A stretch of DNA of 64,000 bases from Parasegetibacter sp. NRK P23 (lineage in GTDB: Bacteria > Bacteroidota > Bacteroidia > Chitinophagales > Chitinophagaceae): NCBI RefSeq assembly GCF_023721715.1, contig NZ_JAMDLG010000002.1, positions 1-64,000 of the forward strand. Reading direction: 5' to 3'. Below, piece after piece: positions 7,860 through 17,829 of this stretch. Below the pieces are notes generated by a model. That model did no database searches. It saw only the letters and a list, made by a program, of their open reading frames with translations, and was not told the origin of the DNA. A program made the translations under genes and the position numbers. Position 1 is the first letter of the stretch, and each line of letters starts with the position of its first letter.

Positions 7860-10800
7860 ATGCAATTCGCAAAAGCTACTTTTCAGCGCAACTTACTCAT
7901 CGGTTTTGGCCTTTCACTGCTGCTGCTCATCGTGAGCTCTATTGCTTCTTACCTCAGCATCACCAACCTGCTCGAAAGCGCGCGCCTGGTGAACCATACC
8001 AATGAAGTGATCAAAAAACTTGAGGTGATCCCTTCTGTGCTGAAAGACGCGGAAACTGCACAACGCGGCTACCTGCTTACAGGAGAGGAAACTTTTCTGG
8101 AACCTTTTAAAGGCACTTACGATCAATTGCTGAACCAGTTGGATGAGGTACGCGTAACCACCAGCGACAACCCGTTGCAGCAACAAAGCGTGGAAGCGTT
8201 GGCCGGCCTGGTGAAAAGCAGGATGAAAATGCTGGAGCAACTGATCCGGAATAAAAAAAATGGGGTAACCGTTTCGGTGGATGACCTCAGAAAAGGGAAA
8301 GAATACATGGATGCCGCCCGCACCGAAGTGGAGATCATGGAACGGCGCGAGCAGGAATTGTTGCAGGAGCGCACCAAAGAAATGAACCGCCTCGCCGGTT
8401 ACACGCCGGTGGTGATCGTGGTGGCCGCAATACTGGCCTTGCTCATCACCATTATGTTCTATGCAAGGGTGAAAGCCGATTTCGACCAAAGGATCATTCT
8501 ACAGAAAGCCCTTCAGGACAAGGACCAGGAAATACAGGACCGGATTGAATCCATACGCGCCATCGCCGACAAGGTGAGCGCCGGAGATTATTCCGTCCGG
8601 GTAAGTGACGCTGCGGGAGACAACCTCGGTACACTCGCGGGCAACCTCAACAAAATGGCCGCTTCGCTGGAAACATCCTTCAAACGGATTTCCGATAACG
8701 AATGGGTGCAAACCGGTATCGCGAAGATGAACAATACCATGATTGCTGAAGAAATGCTGGAAGCGCTTTCCGACAGGATCGTGGAGTATGTGGCGCTGTA
8801 TACCGGCAGCCAGGTGGGTGCATTGTACGTAAAGGAAAGGGAAAGCCTGCATTTTTACGCGGGTTACGCTTACCATGAAAACAGTTCGCGCGCCGTGTAT
8901 CATGTAGGAGAAGGCATGGTGGGGCAGGCCGCGCGCACCGGCGAAAGAATATTACTCGAAGCCATACCCGAAGAACAGGTAGCGGTGAGTTTCGCTACCG
9001 GTGATGTAAAGCCGAAGAATATCGTATTGGTCCCGCTGAAGCAGGGTTATCATATCAAAGGCGTGTTGGAACTGGGTTCGGTTCATCCGTTCTCCGAAAG
9101 AACCTTATCCTTCCTCGAAGCAATCGCGGAAGATCTTGGCACTGCTATCGCTTCAGCGCAAAACAGGCAACGCTTGCAGGAACTGTTGGAAGAAACGCAG
9201 TCGCAGGCCGAGGAACTGCAGTCGCAACACAGTGAGTTGGAGAACCTGAACACTGAGCTCGAGGCCCAGGCCCAGAAACTGCAGGCATCTGAAGAAGAAC
9301 TGAAAGTACAGCAGGAGGAACTGATGCAAACCAACCAGGAACTCGAGGAAAGGTCACGTTTGCTGGAAGAACGCAATATGCTGATCGCTGAACGGAACAT
9401 GGAAATCCAGACCAAGGCCGAACAACTGGAACTGAGCACCAAGTACAAATCTGAGTTCCTGGCCAATATGAGTCATGAGTTGAGAACGCCGCTCAATTCG
9501 ATTCTGCTGTTGTCCAGGCTGATGTCCGAGAACAACAACGGCAATCTTTCTCCCGAAGATGTGGAATACGCCAAAGTGATCCAGAGCGCGGGTAACGGAC
9601 TGCTGTCCCTGATTGATGAGATATTGGATCTTTCCAAGATTGAATCGGGCAAAATGGAACTGGAATATGGAAGGGTAGCGGTTTCTGATATTGTACGCGA
9701 TATGCGCGCGTTGTTCGAGCCCGTTGCCCAGGAAAAAGGACTGGAACTGAAACTTACCATACAGCAAGGGGTGCCTTCCGCATTGGAAACGGACAAAATG
9801 CGTTTGGAGCAGATCCTGCGTAACCTGCTTTCCAACGCGTTGAAGTTTACCGCTCAGGGCTATGTGCACATGGATGTGTTCCGGCCCACGGATGAAAGCA
9901 ATTATATCGGCATCTCCGTGAAGGATACCGGTATTGGTATTCCCAAAGAGAAGCAGCACCTTATTTTTGAAGCCTTCCAGCAGGCCGATGGCTCCACCCG
10001 GAGGAAATACGGCGGCACCGGACTGGGGCTGTCCATCAGTCGTGAACTGGCACGCTTACTGGGCGGCGAAATTCAATTGCACAGCAATGTGGACCAGGGC
10101 AGCGAATTCGTGGTGTATGTACCACTGGAAAAAGCACAGACCGCGGCCCTGCCACCAGCGCCGAAAAAGGTTGCTGAAGTACAGCCGGAGCAGGAAGCGG
10201 AACAAAAAACAGTCACCGTTGATCCCTATATTTCTCCCTCCATTCCGGAAGCTATTCCCGACGACAGAAACCAGATCGTCCCGGGCGATAATGTGATCCT
10301 GATCGTGGAAGACGACACCAATTTCGCTTTTTCTCTATTGGAATACGCGCGGAAGAACAAATACAAGGGGGTGCTTTCCGTTCGGGGCGACGAAGCCGTT
10401 CCGCTGGCCATCACCTACAAACCAAGAGGTATCTTGCTTGATATCCAGTTGCCGGTTAAATCCGGTTGGGAAGTGATGGAAGAACTGAAGAACAATCCGC
10501 AAACCAGGCATATCCCGGTGCACATTATGTCTTCGCATACGGTAAGACGGGAGAGCCTGCTTACCGGCGCTGTGGACTTCATCAACAAACCCGTCGCGTT
10601 TGAAAAAATCAACGAGATATTCGGTAAAATAGAAGAAGTGCTTTCCCGCGATCCGAAGAAAGTGCTGATTGTGGAAGAGAATCCCAAACATGCCCGGGCC
10701 CTGGCGTATTTCCTGGAATCCTTCCAGGTGAACGCGGAGATCAGTTCCGATGTGAACGAAAGCATCGACGCGCTCACGCGCCGCAACATTGATTGTGTAA

Positions 10801-11456
10801 TCCTGGATATGGGGGTTCCCGACAAGCATGCCTACAATACACTGGATGAGGTGAAGCGCACGCCCGGACTGGAACAGTTGCCCATCATCGTGTTCACGGG
10901 AAAAAGCCTGTCGCGTTCCGAAGAGCTGCGCATCCGTCAGTATGCGGATTCCATCGTGGTGAAAACGGCGCATTCTTACCAGCGTATCCTGGATGAAGTG
11001 TCACTGTTCCTGCACATGGTGGAAGAACACCGTCGTCCGGAAGAAAAAAAATACATGCGCTTAGGCGGATTGAACGAAGTGCTGAGCAATAAAAAAGTAC
11101 TGGTGGCGGATGATGATGTGCGAAACATTTTCTCGCTCACAAAAACATTGGAGCAATACGGCATGAGCGTGATCTCCGCCGTGGATGGCAAAGAGGCCCT
11201 GCAGCAACTGGATGCACACCCCGATGTAAACATCATACTGATGGATATGATGATGCCTGAAATGGATGGCTATGAATCCATCGCCCGCATCAGGAAGAAC
11301 CCGCGGTATAAGAACCTGCCTATCCTGGCCGTAACGGCGAAAGCCATGACCGGCGACCGCGAGAAGTGCATCAAGGCAGGCGCTTCTGACTATATCACCA
11401 AACCCGTGGATATTGACCAACTGCTGTCTTTATTACGGGTATGGTTATACGATTAA
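7860..11456 (+). CDS. CHASE3-HAMP-GAF hybrid histidine kinase with three receivers
   Basis: The 1198-residue membrane kinase has a transmembrane helix at about 12-32, an extracytoplasmic CHASE3 helical domain (about 35-175, including [13 protein letters not shown]), a second helix (about 180-202), HAMP, a GAF domain (about 285-430) and a long Glu/Gln-rich coiled coil. Next come HisKA with H539 ([10 protein letters not shown]), HATPase ([13 protein letters not shown]) and three receivers with acceptor aspartates D861, D983 and D1129. The second receiver has an EEN acidic cluster and no typical (M/L)P-G after its aspartate, so it may be degenerate. This architecture is common for biofilm and stress phosphorelays in Bacteroidota. 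The ligand is unknown. Confidence 0.93.
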   Translation: MQFAKATFQRNLLIGFGLSLLLLIVSSIASYLSITNLLESARLVNHTNEVIKKLEVIPSVLKDAETAQRGYLLTGEETFLEPFKGTYDQLLNQLDEVRVTTSDNPLQQQSVEALAGLVKSRMKMLEQLIRNKKNGVTVSVDDLRKGKEYMDAARTEVEIMERREQELLQERTKEMNRLAGYTPVVIVVAAILALLITIMFYARVKADFDQRIILQKALQDKDQEIQDRIESIRAIADKVSAGDYSVRVSDAAGDNLGTLAGNLNKMAASLETSFKRISDNEWVQTGIAKMNNTMIAEEMLEALSDRIVEYVALYTGSQVGALYVKERESLHFYAGYAYHENSSRAVYHVGEGMVGQAARTGERILLEAIPEEQVAVSFATGDVKPKNIVLVPLKQGYHIKGVLELGSVHPFSERTLSFLEAIAEDLGTAIASAQNRQRLQELLEETQSQAEELQSQHSELENLNTELEAQAQKLQASEEELKVQQEELMQTNQELEERSRLLEERNMLIAERNMEIQTKAEQLELSTKYKSEFLANMSHELRTPLNSILLLSRLMSENNNGNLSPEDVEYAKVIQSAGNGLLSLIDEILDLSKIESGKMELEYGRVAVSDIVRDMRALFEPVAQEKGLELKLTIQQGVPSALETDKMRLEQILRNLLSNALKFTAQGYVHMDVFRPTDESNYIGISVKDTGIGIPKEKQHLIFEAFQQADGSTRRKYGGTGLGLSISRELARLLGGEIQLHSNVDQGSEFVVYVPLEKAQTAALPPAPKKVAEVQPEQEAEQKTVTVDPYISPSIPEAIPDDRNQIVPGDNVILIVEDDTNFAFSLLEYARKNKYKGVLSVRGDEAVPLAITYKPRGILLDIQLPVKSGWEVMEELKNNPQTRHIPVHIMSSHTVRRESLLTGAVDFINKPVAFEKINEIFGKIEEVLSRDPKKVLIVEENPKHARALAYFLESFQVNAEISSDVNESIDALTRRNIDCVILDMGVPDKHAYNTLDEVKRTPGLEQLPIIVFTGKSLSRSEELRIRQYADSIVVKTAHSYQRILDEVSLFLHMVEEHRRPEEKKYMRLGGLNEVLSNKKVLVADDDVRNIFSLTKTLEQYGMSVISAVDGKEALQQLDAHPDVNIILMDMMMPEMDGYESIARIRKNPRYKNLPILAVTAKAMTGDREKCIKAGASDYITKPVDIDQLLSLLRVWLYD

Positions 11457-11474
11457 TGGTAAACCGATCTATAC

Positions 11475-11846
11475 ATGAACCTTAACACTATCCTGATTGT
11501 TGATGATGATGCCCGGAACATCTTCGCGCTCAGTGCCGTACTGAAGGCGAAAAAGTTCCATTGCATCTCTGCCGCGGGTGGCGGGGAAGCGTTGGCGCTG
11601 CTGGAGAATGGTCCGCACATCAGCGTGGTATTGCTGGATATGATGATGCCCGACATCGATGGCTACGAACTATTGAGCATGATTCGCGGAAATGACGCGT
11701 TCGCGCACATTCCCGTGATCGCGGTTACCGCGCAAGCCATGGTGGGGGACCGGGAGAAATGTCTTGCCGCAGGCGCGGACGCCTATATCTCCAAACCCGT
11801 AGATGTGGATGCCCTGTTGGAATTGTTGCAACAACATTTAAAATAA
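11475..11846 (+). CDS. Single-domain response regulator
   Basis: The 123-residue protein is a receiver domain only: acidic cluster D10-D12, phospho-acceptor D55 in VVLLDMMMPDIDG, threonine in AVTAQA and lysine in ISKPVD. It resembles the third receiver of the preceding hybrid kinase, so it may have split from it by duplication. With no output domain it probably acts by protein contact, for example on the downstream CheR/CheB or as a phosphate shuttle. It sits 18 nt after the kinase gene. Confidence 0.93.
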   Translation: MNLNTILIVDDDARNIFALSAVLKAKKFHCISAAGGGEALALLENGPHISVVLLDMMMPDIDGYELLSMIRGNDAFAHIPVIAVTAQAMVGDREKCLAAGADAYISKPVDVDALLELLQQHLK

Positions 11847-11851
11847 GGAAC

Positions 11852-12676
11852 GTGGAAGGGAAAACATTGGAAGATGCTGAGATTGATCTGTTGTTGGAGG
11901 ACCTGCTGGAAATGTACGGGTACGATTTCTCCGATTATGCCCGTGCTTCCCTCAAGCGCCGCATGAACAGGCTTTTCCAGCTCGACCGGTTCCCCAGTTT
12001 CGCGGAGTTCCGTTTCAAATTAAGAAGTGATCCCGAATACCTGCGCCGCTTCGTGGCCGAAGTTTCGGTGAATGTAACGGAAATGTTCCGTGATCCGCTT
12101 TTTTACAGAACCTTACGGGAAGAGGTTCTGCCAGTACTGGCCACGCATCCGTTGATCCGGATCTGGCACGCTGGTTGCGCCACGGGCGAAGAAGTTTATT
12201 CCATGGCTATTATGTTGAAGGAAGCGAACCTGCTGCATAAATCATTATTGTATGCGACCGATATCAATCCCAATGCGCTTAGTAAATTAAAAACGGGCAT
12301 CTTCTCCGCCACGCCCATGCGGCAGTATTCTGATAACTACCGCATGTCGGGTGGAAAGCTGGATTTCTCCTCGTATTATACCGCGCATTACGACCGGGTA
12401 AAGTTCCACGATTTGCTGGGACAGAAGATCATCGCTTCCACGCATAACCTGGTGTCCGATAGTTCTTTCAACGAATTCCAACTCATTCTTTGCAGAAACG
12501 TACTCATCTATTTCAACAAAGAATTGCAGGACCGTGCATTGGAACTCTTCGACCAAAGTCTTGAATCGCTGGGTTTCCTGGCGCTTGGAGCAAAGGAAAC
12601 GGTGCGTTTTTCCAGCATCGCTAAAAAATACCGGCAACTCGAGAACAAAGAAAAAATCTGGAGGAAAATTGTTTAA
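11852..12676 (+). CDS. cheR: CheR-type protein-glutamate methyltransferase
   Basis: This S-adenosylmethionine-dependent methyltransferase of 274 residues has an arginine-rich N-terminal helix (RASLKRRMNRL), the SAM-binding motif HAGCATGEEVYS and the CheR signature ILCRNVLIYFN. The chosen start is a GTG 5 nt after the preceding stop codon, with AAGGAA just before it; longer in-frame readings run back through the receiver gene and are implausible. CheR methylates glutamates on chemoreceptors, but no receptor, CheA or CheW gene is present, so its target may be a kinase in this cluster. The cheB gene overlaps its 3' end by 8 nt. Confidence 0.9.
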   Translation: MEGKTLEDAEIDLLLEDLLEMYGYDFSDYARASLKRRMNRLFQLDRFPSFAEFRFKLRSDPEYLRRFVAEVSVNVTEMFRDPLFYRTLREEVLPVLATHPLIRIWHAGCATGEEVYSMAIMLKEANLLHKSLLYATDINPNALSKLKTGIFSATPMRQYSDNYRMSGGKLDFSSYYTAHYDRVKFHDLLGQKIIASTHNLVSDSSFNEFQLILCRNVLIYFNKELQDRALELFDQSLESLGFLALGAKETVRFSSIAKKYRQLENKEKIWRKIV

Positions 12677-13253
12677 GGTAACCATACCACGTTGCGACCT
12701 CGTAATGATCGGAGGTTCCGCGGGCAGTATCGATGTATTGCTTTCCATGTTGCCTGCCCTGAAGCCGGGCTTTAAAGGCGTGGTGGTATTGGTGTTACAC
12801 CGCAAGAGATACGATGATGCGGTGCTGGCAAGCCTGTTCACGGAAAAAGCGAAGTTCCCGGTAAAAGAAGCGGAAGAAAAAGAACCATTAAAACCCGGCG
12901 CAGTTTACCTGGCGCCGGCAGACTACCATTTGCTGATTGAAAAAGATCATTCTTTCTCCCTCGACTATTCCGAAAAAATTCATTATTGTAGACCTAGCAT
13001 TGACGTTAGTTTTGAATCCGCCGCGGATGTTTTCGGCAGCCGCATGGCGGCGATCCTGTTGTCAGGCGCAAATGCGGATGGCGTGGATGGATTAAAGGCG
13101 GTGAAAAGTAAAGGCGGGTACACCATTGTTCAATCACCTGATTTTGCGGTGGTGGACTATATGCCTAAACAGGCTCTGCAACATGCGCCGGTAGATAAGA
13201 TCATGCACGAACATGAAACGACGCAGTTGCTGAACATGTTGCTGCATGGTTAA
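12669..13253 (+). CDS. cheB: CheB-type methylesterase, catalytic domain only
   Basis: The 194-residue product is the CheB esterase domain alone, lacking the usual N-terminal receiver. The expected triad is visible: S17 in GGSAGS, H44 in VLVLHRKR and D137 in SGANADGVDG. The most likely start is a TTG at 12669, preceded by GGAGG and overlapping the cheR 3' end; the first ATG in this frame lies inside the conserved first strand and is too late. Without its receiver it cannot be controlled in the standard way, so the neighbouring lone receiver may act in trans. Its stop codon shares TTAA with the convergent receiver gene. Confidence 0.88.
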   Translation: MFKVTIPRCDLVMIGGSAGSIDVLLSMLPALKPGFKGVVVLVLHRKRYDDAVLASLFTEKAKFPVKEAEEKEPLKPGAVYLAPADYHLLIEKDHSFSLDYSEKIHYCRPSIDVSFESAADVFGSRMAAILLSGANADGVDGLKAVKSKGGYTIVQSPDFAVVDYMPKQALQHAPVDKIMHEHETTQLLNMLLHG

Positions 13254-13660
13254 TTGTTTTTGTCGAGCAACGCAATAAAGCTGTCCACTATTTTTTTGTA
13301 TTCCCTGTAATGAAAGGGTTTGGTGGCTACATGAAGTGCACCTTCTCCCAGGCAACCATTCACGAAATGGTCGTCACTGTAAGTGGAGTAAATGACGACA
13401 GGAATATTCGCGAATCGTGCATCGGATTTAATTTCCTGCAAAGTTTGCCTTCCGTTCATCCGGGGCATGTTGTGATCTATTATAATCAGGTCGGGCAGGG
13501 ATCCGGTTTCTGCTGATCGGTTGAGAAAGTCGAGCACTTCAATGCCGTTCTCTACCGATTCCAGCAATACCGCGTCTTCACGTTCTTCCAATATCTGGGA
13601 AAACAGTTCACGGTCATCGAGGTCGTCGTCTGCAAGCAATATTTTTTTTCTTACGTCCAT
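13250..13660 (-). CDS. Single-domain response regulator
   Basis: This 136-residue receiver-only protein has an acidic cluster DDD at 11-13, phospho-acceptor D62 in LIIIDHNMPRMNG, and conserved threonine/serine and lysine in IYSTYS and ATKPF. The asparagine after the acceptor and the spacing resemble Rcp1-type receivers that pair with bacteriophytochromes; this resemblance is an impression from sequence, not a search result. It is the last gene of the phytochrome operon, 14 nt after the CheB-CheR kinase, and is the natural phospho-acceptor for that kinase. Confidence 0.92.
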   Translation of the reverse strand: MDVRKKILLADDDLDDRELFSQILEEREDAVLLESVENGIEVLDFLNRSAETGSLPDLIIIDHNMPRMNGRQTLQEIKSDARFANIPVVIYSTYSDDHFVNGCLGEGALHVATKPFHYREYKKIVDSFIALLDKNN

Positions 13661-13674
13661 ACGTTTTACTTCAA

Positions 13675-16600
13675 TTAATCAATCAGTTGCTGTTTGCAGG
13701 GTAAAACTATTGTAAAGGTAGTTCCTTCGTTTTCTATGCTGTGTACGGTGATCAGTCCGTTGTGTTTCTCAACGATTTTTTTAGCTACGGCAAGACCTAT
13801 ACCTGTTCCTTCAAATTTATCTTTGGAATGAAGGCGGTGAAAGAGGTTGAATATGTTGCCTGCGGAGTGCAAGTCAAATCCTATGCCATTATCTTTAAAA
13901 ATTATCTTAATGAATTTTCCATCGGGGGATGAAGGCGCGTCAAACGATTTGTTTTCAATATGTTCCGAACTGATGCTGATGACGGGCGGTCGCTTAGGGT
14001 GAATGAATTTTAATGCGTTACTAATGAGGTTGTGGAACACCTGCCTTATTTGTCCGGGGATAATTTCCAGCTTCGGGAGGGGGCTTATTTCCACAGTGGC
14101 GCTCTTCTCCTTTATGGACAATTCGAAATCATCCAGGATGCCGGTAATTATATCATTTACGTCCGACAACTGAAAGGCGTCATTGCCAGCGGAGAGCCTG
14201 GAATAACTCAGGATATCCTGTATCAGGGCTTTCATTCTGTCGGAAGAAATGATGATTTTATCGAGGTAGTTGCTGAAACGCGCGTTCAGGTTGTTCCGGA
14301 ATTCGTCTTGAAGCATATTGGCGAACATCTGGATTTTCCGGAGGGGTTCCTGCAGGTCGTGCGATGCTACGGAGGCGAACTGTTGCAGGTCGTTGTTGCT
14401 GATTTCCAGCGCCTGGTTCAGTACACGCAGGTCACGCGTTCTTTCCTTGACTTTTCTCTCCAGTTCTTCGTTCATCCCCGCGATTTTCTGTTCGGCTTTT
14501 TTGATTTCGGTGATGTCGAACATGGAGCCGAGCATCCGGAACGGTGTTCCCTGTTCATCGTGTAGAATATAGCCGCGGTCGAGTATATTGGCGTATTCGC
14601 CGTTTTCTTTCCGGAAACGGTATTCCTGTGTCCATTGCGGTTGATTGCTGTTGATAGCGCTCATGATACCGCTTTCAACAGCTGATCTGTCGGCGGGGTG
14701 TATGCGCTCCGTCCATGATTTTCTTGTTGTGTGCTCTTCTGATGGCGTGAAGCCGAATTTGGTATAGAAAGTTTCGTTCCACCAGTTTTCGTTGGTGACC
14801 AGGTTCCAGTCCCAGAGTGCGTCGTTCGTAGCCCTGGCTACCAGGCGGAAACGTTCTTCACTTTCGGAGAGCGCCCTGGTTCTTTCGGCCACTTTTGATT
14901 CAAGCTCGTTGTTGGCTTGTTTGAGTTTATCCTTGGTGGCGATCAGTTCCGTATAATGCTGTTTCAGTTTTTGTTCCGCTGATTTTTTCGTGCTGATATC
15001 AGCAATACTCACCACAAATCCATCCATCATTTTCACGGCGGTTATCTCATACCATTTCTGTTTGGACGCGGCAAAAACATCGCCATGCCAGAAAGTATCT
15101 TCCTGCACCACTTTCCTGAGTTGCTGGAACAGTCCGTTTTCCTGTAGCAGCGGGAAATGTTTGTTCAGGAGTTGCGGCGCTTTCGTGTCTGCATTGCTGT
15201 GCAGCATTTTGTGGGCGGAGTCATTGGCGGTGAGCAGCTGGAAGTCGGTAATCACATGTTGGTTGTCCCTTACGGATTTAAAGGCAAGAATGGCGCTTCT
15301 GCTGGAATTGAATACCCCTTTAACGATATTGTTCAGGTGCGTGATGGCGGTGATGTCTACGAAACTCAGGATAAGGCCACCGTTCTTTTTATCATGCCGG
15401 AGATAAGGCATGATGCGCATCAGCATTTGTTTGCCGTTCTGCAACGCGATTTCTTTCTCTACCAGGGAATTGTTCCGGAGCACGTCATCCAGATCGCTGT
15501 TCAGTTTATCGTAACGGATGTTGTGGGAAATATGGGTAAATGGCCTCCCGTTGTCAGCTTCTATCAGGTTGACCACTTGCAGTGCCGCAGGATTGAATTT
15601 TCTGATATTGAGCTGTTGGTCGAGGAATATCTGCGCGATGTCGGTACTCCTGAAATAGTTGTCCAGGTCATCGTTCAGTTCTATCAGTTCCTTAATCTTC
15701 AGTTGGTGTTCCGCGTTCAGCGTATGCAGTTCTTCGTTCAGCGATTGCAGTTCCTCATTAGAACTTTGCAACTCTTCATTGGCCGAAAGCAGTTCTTCAT
15801 TGGAGCTTTGCAATTCCTCGTTGGCGGTTTCCAGGTTCTCCACCGTTTCCTGCAAGGTTTTCCGGGCCTCACTCAATTCGTTTTCCAGCGCCAGCGCGTA
15901 GTTGTCGGCAAAGCCCTCATTCAGCACGAGGGGAGGGGGAACGTGTCCTTCAGCATCCTGAATTTCCTGTTCAATAATGGTGATGAGTACCTGTGCCGCC
16001 ACGGGTTTAATGACGATCTTCCACAAAAGCGGTTGCCCGTTTCTGTTGAAATGGAAGGGCGCGATCACGATTTTCTTCTTTTCCCGGATCGCTTTCCGGG
16101 TTTCCGTGCTGATCAGAAAAGATACTTCGGAAGGCACCATGCGCAGGAGGTTCAGGTTAAGGCTGTTCCTGGGCATGGAAAGGAACTGGCCATAATCGCC
16201 AAGGGTCTCTGCTATATTGAACTGGTCGTCTACAAAGAAGGAGACCGTTTTTATTTCTTCACTCAACAACCTGAAAACTTCTTCCTGCAGCACAGGTTGC
16301 CTTGCGGCAGCCGGTTGCTTATCCTCCCTGCGGGGAATATCTTTAGGCGCCTGTGCCGCTATAAACGACAGATGCTGGCTGTTGAAAGTAGTTTCACTGG
16401 TTTTGCGGTAAATTTTCCATTTCTCACTAATGTCCTCCAGGTGCTTTTTCATGGCGCCCACATTTTCGCTTGGACCAAGGAAAACACAGCCACCGCTTTT
16501 TACCGCGTACACCAGTGTAGACAACACTTTCTGTTGCAGCGCCGGGTTCATGTAGATGAGCATGTTTCTGCAACAAACCAGGTCATTCTTAATGAAGGGC

Positions 16601-17829
16601 GCGTCGCTGATGATGTTGTGTTTCGCGAACACCACCTGTTTACGGAGTTGCGGGGTTACCACGAACCCGTTCTCCCTGCGCTGGAACCAGGTGTCACGAA
16701 GGGTGGAATCCATCTCCTGGAACGCGGCTTCCGGATAGGCCCCTTTTGAGGCGATGGCAATATTGGCCTCTTCCAGGTCGGAAGCGAAGAGTTTAATGTC
16801 GAGGTGTTTTTGCTGTTCCCGTGCCACTTCGTTCAACAGAATCCCAATGGAATAGGCTTCCTCGCCGGTGCTGCAGGCGCTGATCCATACCTTAACGGTG
16901 TCGCCATCTTCTTTGTCGGTCAGGAGAGGGGCGATGAATTTATTTTTGAGTAGTTCAAAAGCTTCTTTGTCGCGGAAAAACCGCGTTACGCCTATCAGGA
17001 AATCTTTGCCCAGCGCCATACATTCCTCAGGATCGTTTTCCAGTTTCCGCAGGTAATCCGCGGCCGTTCCTATATTGTGTTTCGCCATCCGGCGCAGGAT
17101 GCGCCGCACGATGGTGGGTGTTTTATAATAATGGAAATCATTGCCCGCCGCCTGGTGGATCAGGTCGAATATTTTCGGTAACACGGCTTCATCCAGGATT
17201 TCTTCTTCTGCAGAATGCAACCATTGTTGTTTGCTGTGCACGATGATTTCCGCGGGCATTTCCTGCACGGGCAGCACATGGTCCACATAGCCGGATTGTA
17301 CGGCGCTGTTGGGCATGCCGTTGAACTTGGCGGAGTCGGGCTCCTGCACCAAAACCACGCCACCACCGCGTTTAACCGATTCAATGCCCCTGGTGCCATC
17401 GGAACCGGTGCCTGAAAGAATGACCGCGATGGCCCGTTGTTTTTTCTCCTTGGCGAGCGATTGAAAGAATACGTCCACCGCGTTGTTCGGGGATTTGTCG
17501 CCACGCTTTTCTTCGAGTTTTAATTTGTTCCCTTTAACCGTGATCAGCTTATTGTTGGGGATCACATAAACGCAATTGCCGTTCAGTTCCACATTGTCTT
17601 TCGCTTCAAACACCTGCATATGGGTATGACGCGCCACAAGTTCGACGAGCAGGCTCTTGTGATCGGAAGAAAGGTGCTGGATGATCACAAAGGAAATGCC
17701 GGTGCCGTTCGGCATATTGTCGAAGAATTCATGGATGGCCTCCAGGCCGCCGGCTGAAGCGCCGATCGCCACGATATACTGTTCCTGCTGTGTTCTGGAG
17801 GATGTCTTCATATCATGGGTTTTCAGCAT
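13675..17829 (-). CDS. CheB-CheR-PAS-histidine kinase fusion
   Basis: This 1384-residue soluble protein fuses several modules. A CheB methylesterase (S25 in IGASAGG, H52 in IIQHLSSDH, aspartate in SGTGSDGTRG) is followed by a CheR methyltransferase (ACSTGEEAYS; VCCRNMLIYMN). A heptad-like coiled coil with repeated SxNEELxS units lies around residues 650-720. Two to three PAS domains follow (the last near 1010-1115), then HisKA with H1157 (ASHDLQEPLRK) and HATPase (GTGIGLAVAKKI). No membrane segment is seen. Its start overlaps the phytochrome stop by 17 nt; a second ATG at 17811 would remove the overlap. Lying directly after an outputless phytochrome, it is the likely output partner for light signals. 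Confidence 0.93.
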   Translation of the reverse strand: MLKTHDMKTSSRTQQEQYIVAIGASAGGLEAIHEFFDNMPNGTGISFVIIQHLSSDHKSLLVELVARHTHMQVFEAKDNVELNGNCVYVIPNNKLITVKGNKLKLEEKRGDKSPNNAVDVFFQSLAKEKKQRAIAVILSGTGSDGTRGIESVKRGGGVVLVQEPDSAKFNGMPNSAVQSGYVDHVLPVQEMPAEIIVHSKQQWLHSAEEEILDEAVLPKIFDLIHQAAGNDFHYYKTPTIVRRILRRMAKHNIGTAADYLRKLENDPEECMALGKDFLIGVTRFFRDKEAFELLKNKFIAPLLTDKEDGDTVKVWISACSTGEEAYSIGILLNEVAREQQKHLDIKLFASDLEEANIAIASKGAYPEAAFQEMDSTLRDTWFQRRENGFVVTPQLRKQVVFAKHNIISDAPFIKNDLVCCRNMLIYMNPALQQKVLSTLVYAVKSGGCVFLGPSENVGAMKKHLEDISEKWKIYRKTSETTFNSQHLSFIAAQAPKDIPRREDKQPAAARQPVLQEEVFRLLSEEIKTVSFFVDDQFNIAETLGDYGQFLSMPRNSLNLNLLRMVPSEVSFLISTETRKAIREKKKIVIAPFHFNRNGQPLLWKIVIKPVAAQVLITIIEQEIQDAEGHVPPPLVLNEGFADNYALALENELSEARKTLQETVENLETANEELQSSNEELLSANEELQSSNEELQSLNEELHTLNAEHQLKIKELIELNDDLDNYFRSTDIAQIFLDQQLNIRKFNPAALQVVNLIEADNGRPFTHISHNIRYDKLNSDLDDVLRNNSLVEKEIALQNGKQMLMRIMPYLRHDKKNGGLILSFVDITAITHLNNIVKGVFNSSRSAILAFKSVRDNQHVITDFQLLTANDSAHKMLHSNADTKAPQLLNKHFPLLQENGLFQQLRKVVQEDTFWHGDVFAASKQKWYEITAVKMMDGFVVSIADISTKKSAEQKLKQHYTELIATKDKLKQANNELESKVAERTRALSESEERFRLVARATNDALWDWNLVTNENWWNETFYTKFGFTPSEEHTTRKSWTERIHPADRSAVESGIMSAINSNQPQWTQEYRFRKENGEYANILDRGYILHDEQGTPFRMLGSMFDITEIKKAEQKIAGMNEELERKVKERTRDLRVLNQALEISNNDLQQFASVASHDLQEPLRKIQMFANMLQDEFRNNLNARFSNYLDKIIISSDRMKALIQDILSYSRLSAGNDAFQLSDVNDIITGILDDFELSIKEKSATVEISPLPKLEIIPGQIRQVFHNLISNALKFIHPKRPPVISISSEHIENKSFDAPSSPDGKFIKIIFKDNGIGFDLHSAGNIFNLFHRLHSKDKFEGTGIGLAVAKKIVEKHNGLITVHSIENEGTTFTIVLPCKQQLID

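Noticed and set aside
15157-16749. A 530-codon open frame antisense to the CheB-CheR kinase
   Set aside because: No recognisable domain, and the sense frame has complete catalytic motifs throughout.
17813-17829. A frameshift that split a single phytochrome-kinase gene
   Set aside because: The PHY domain ends naturally and the next gene starts with a complete CheB domain with its own start codons, not with a broken kinase.
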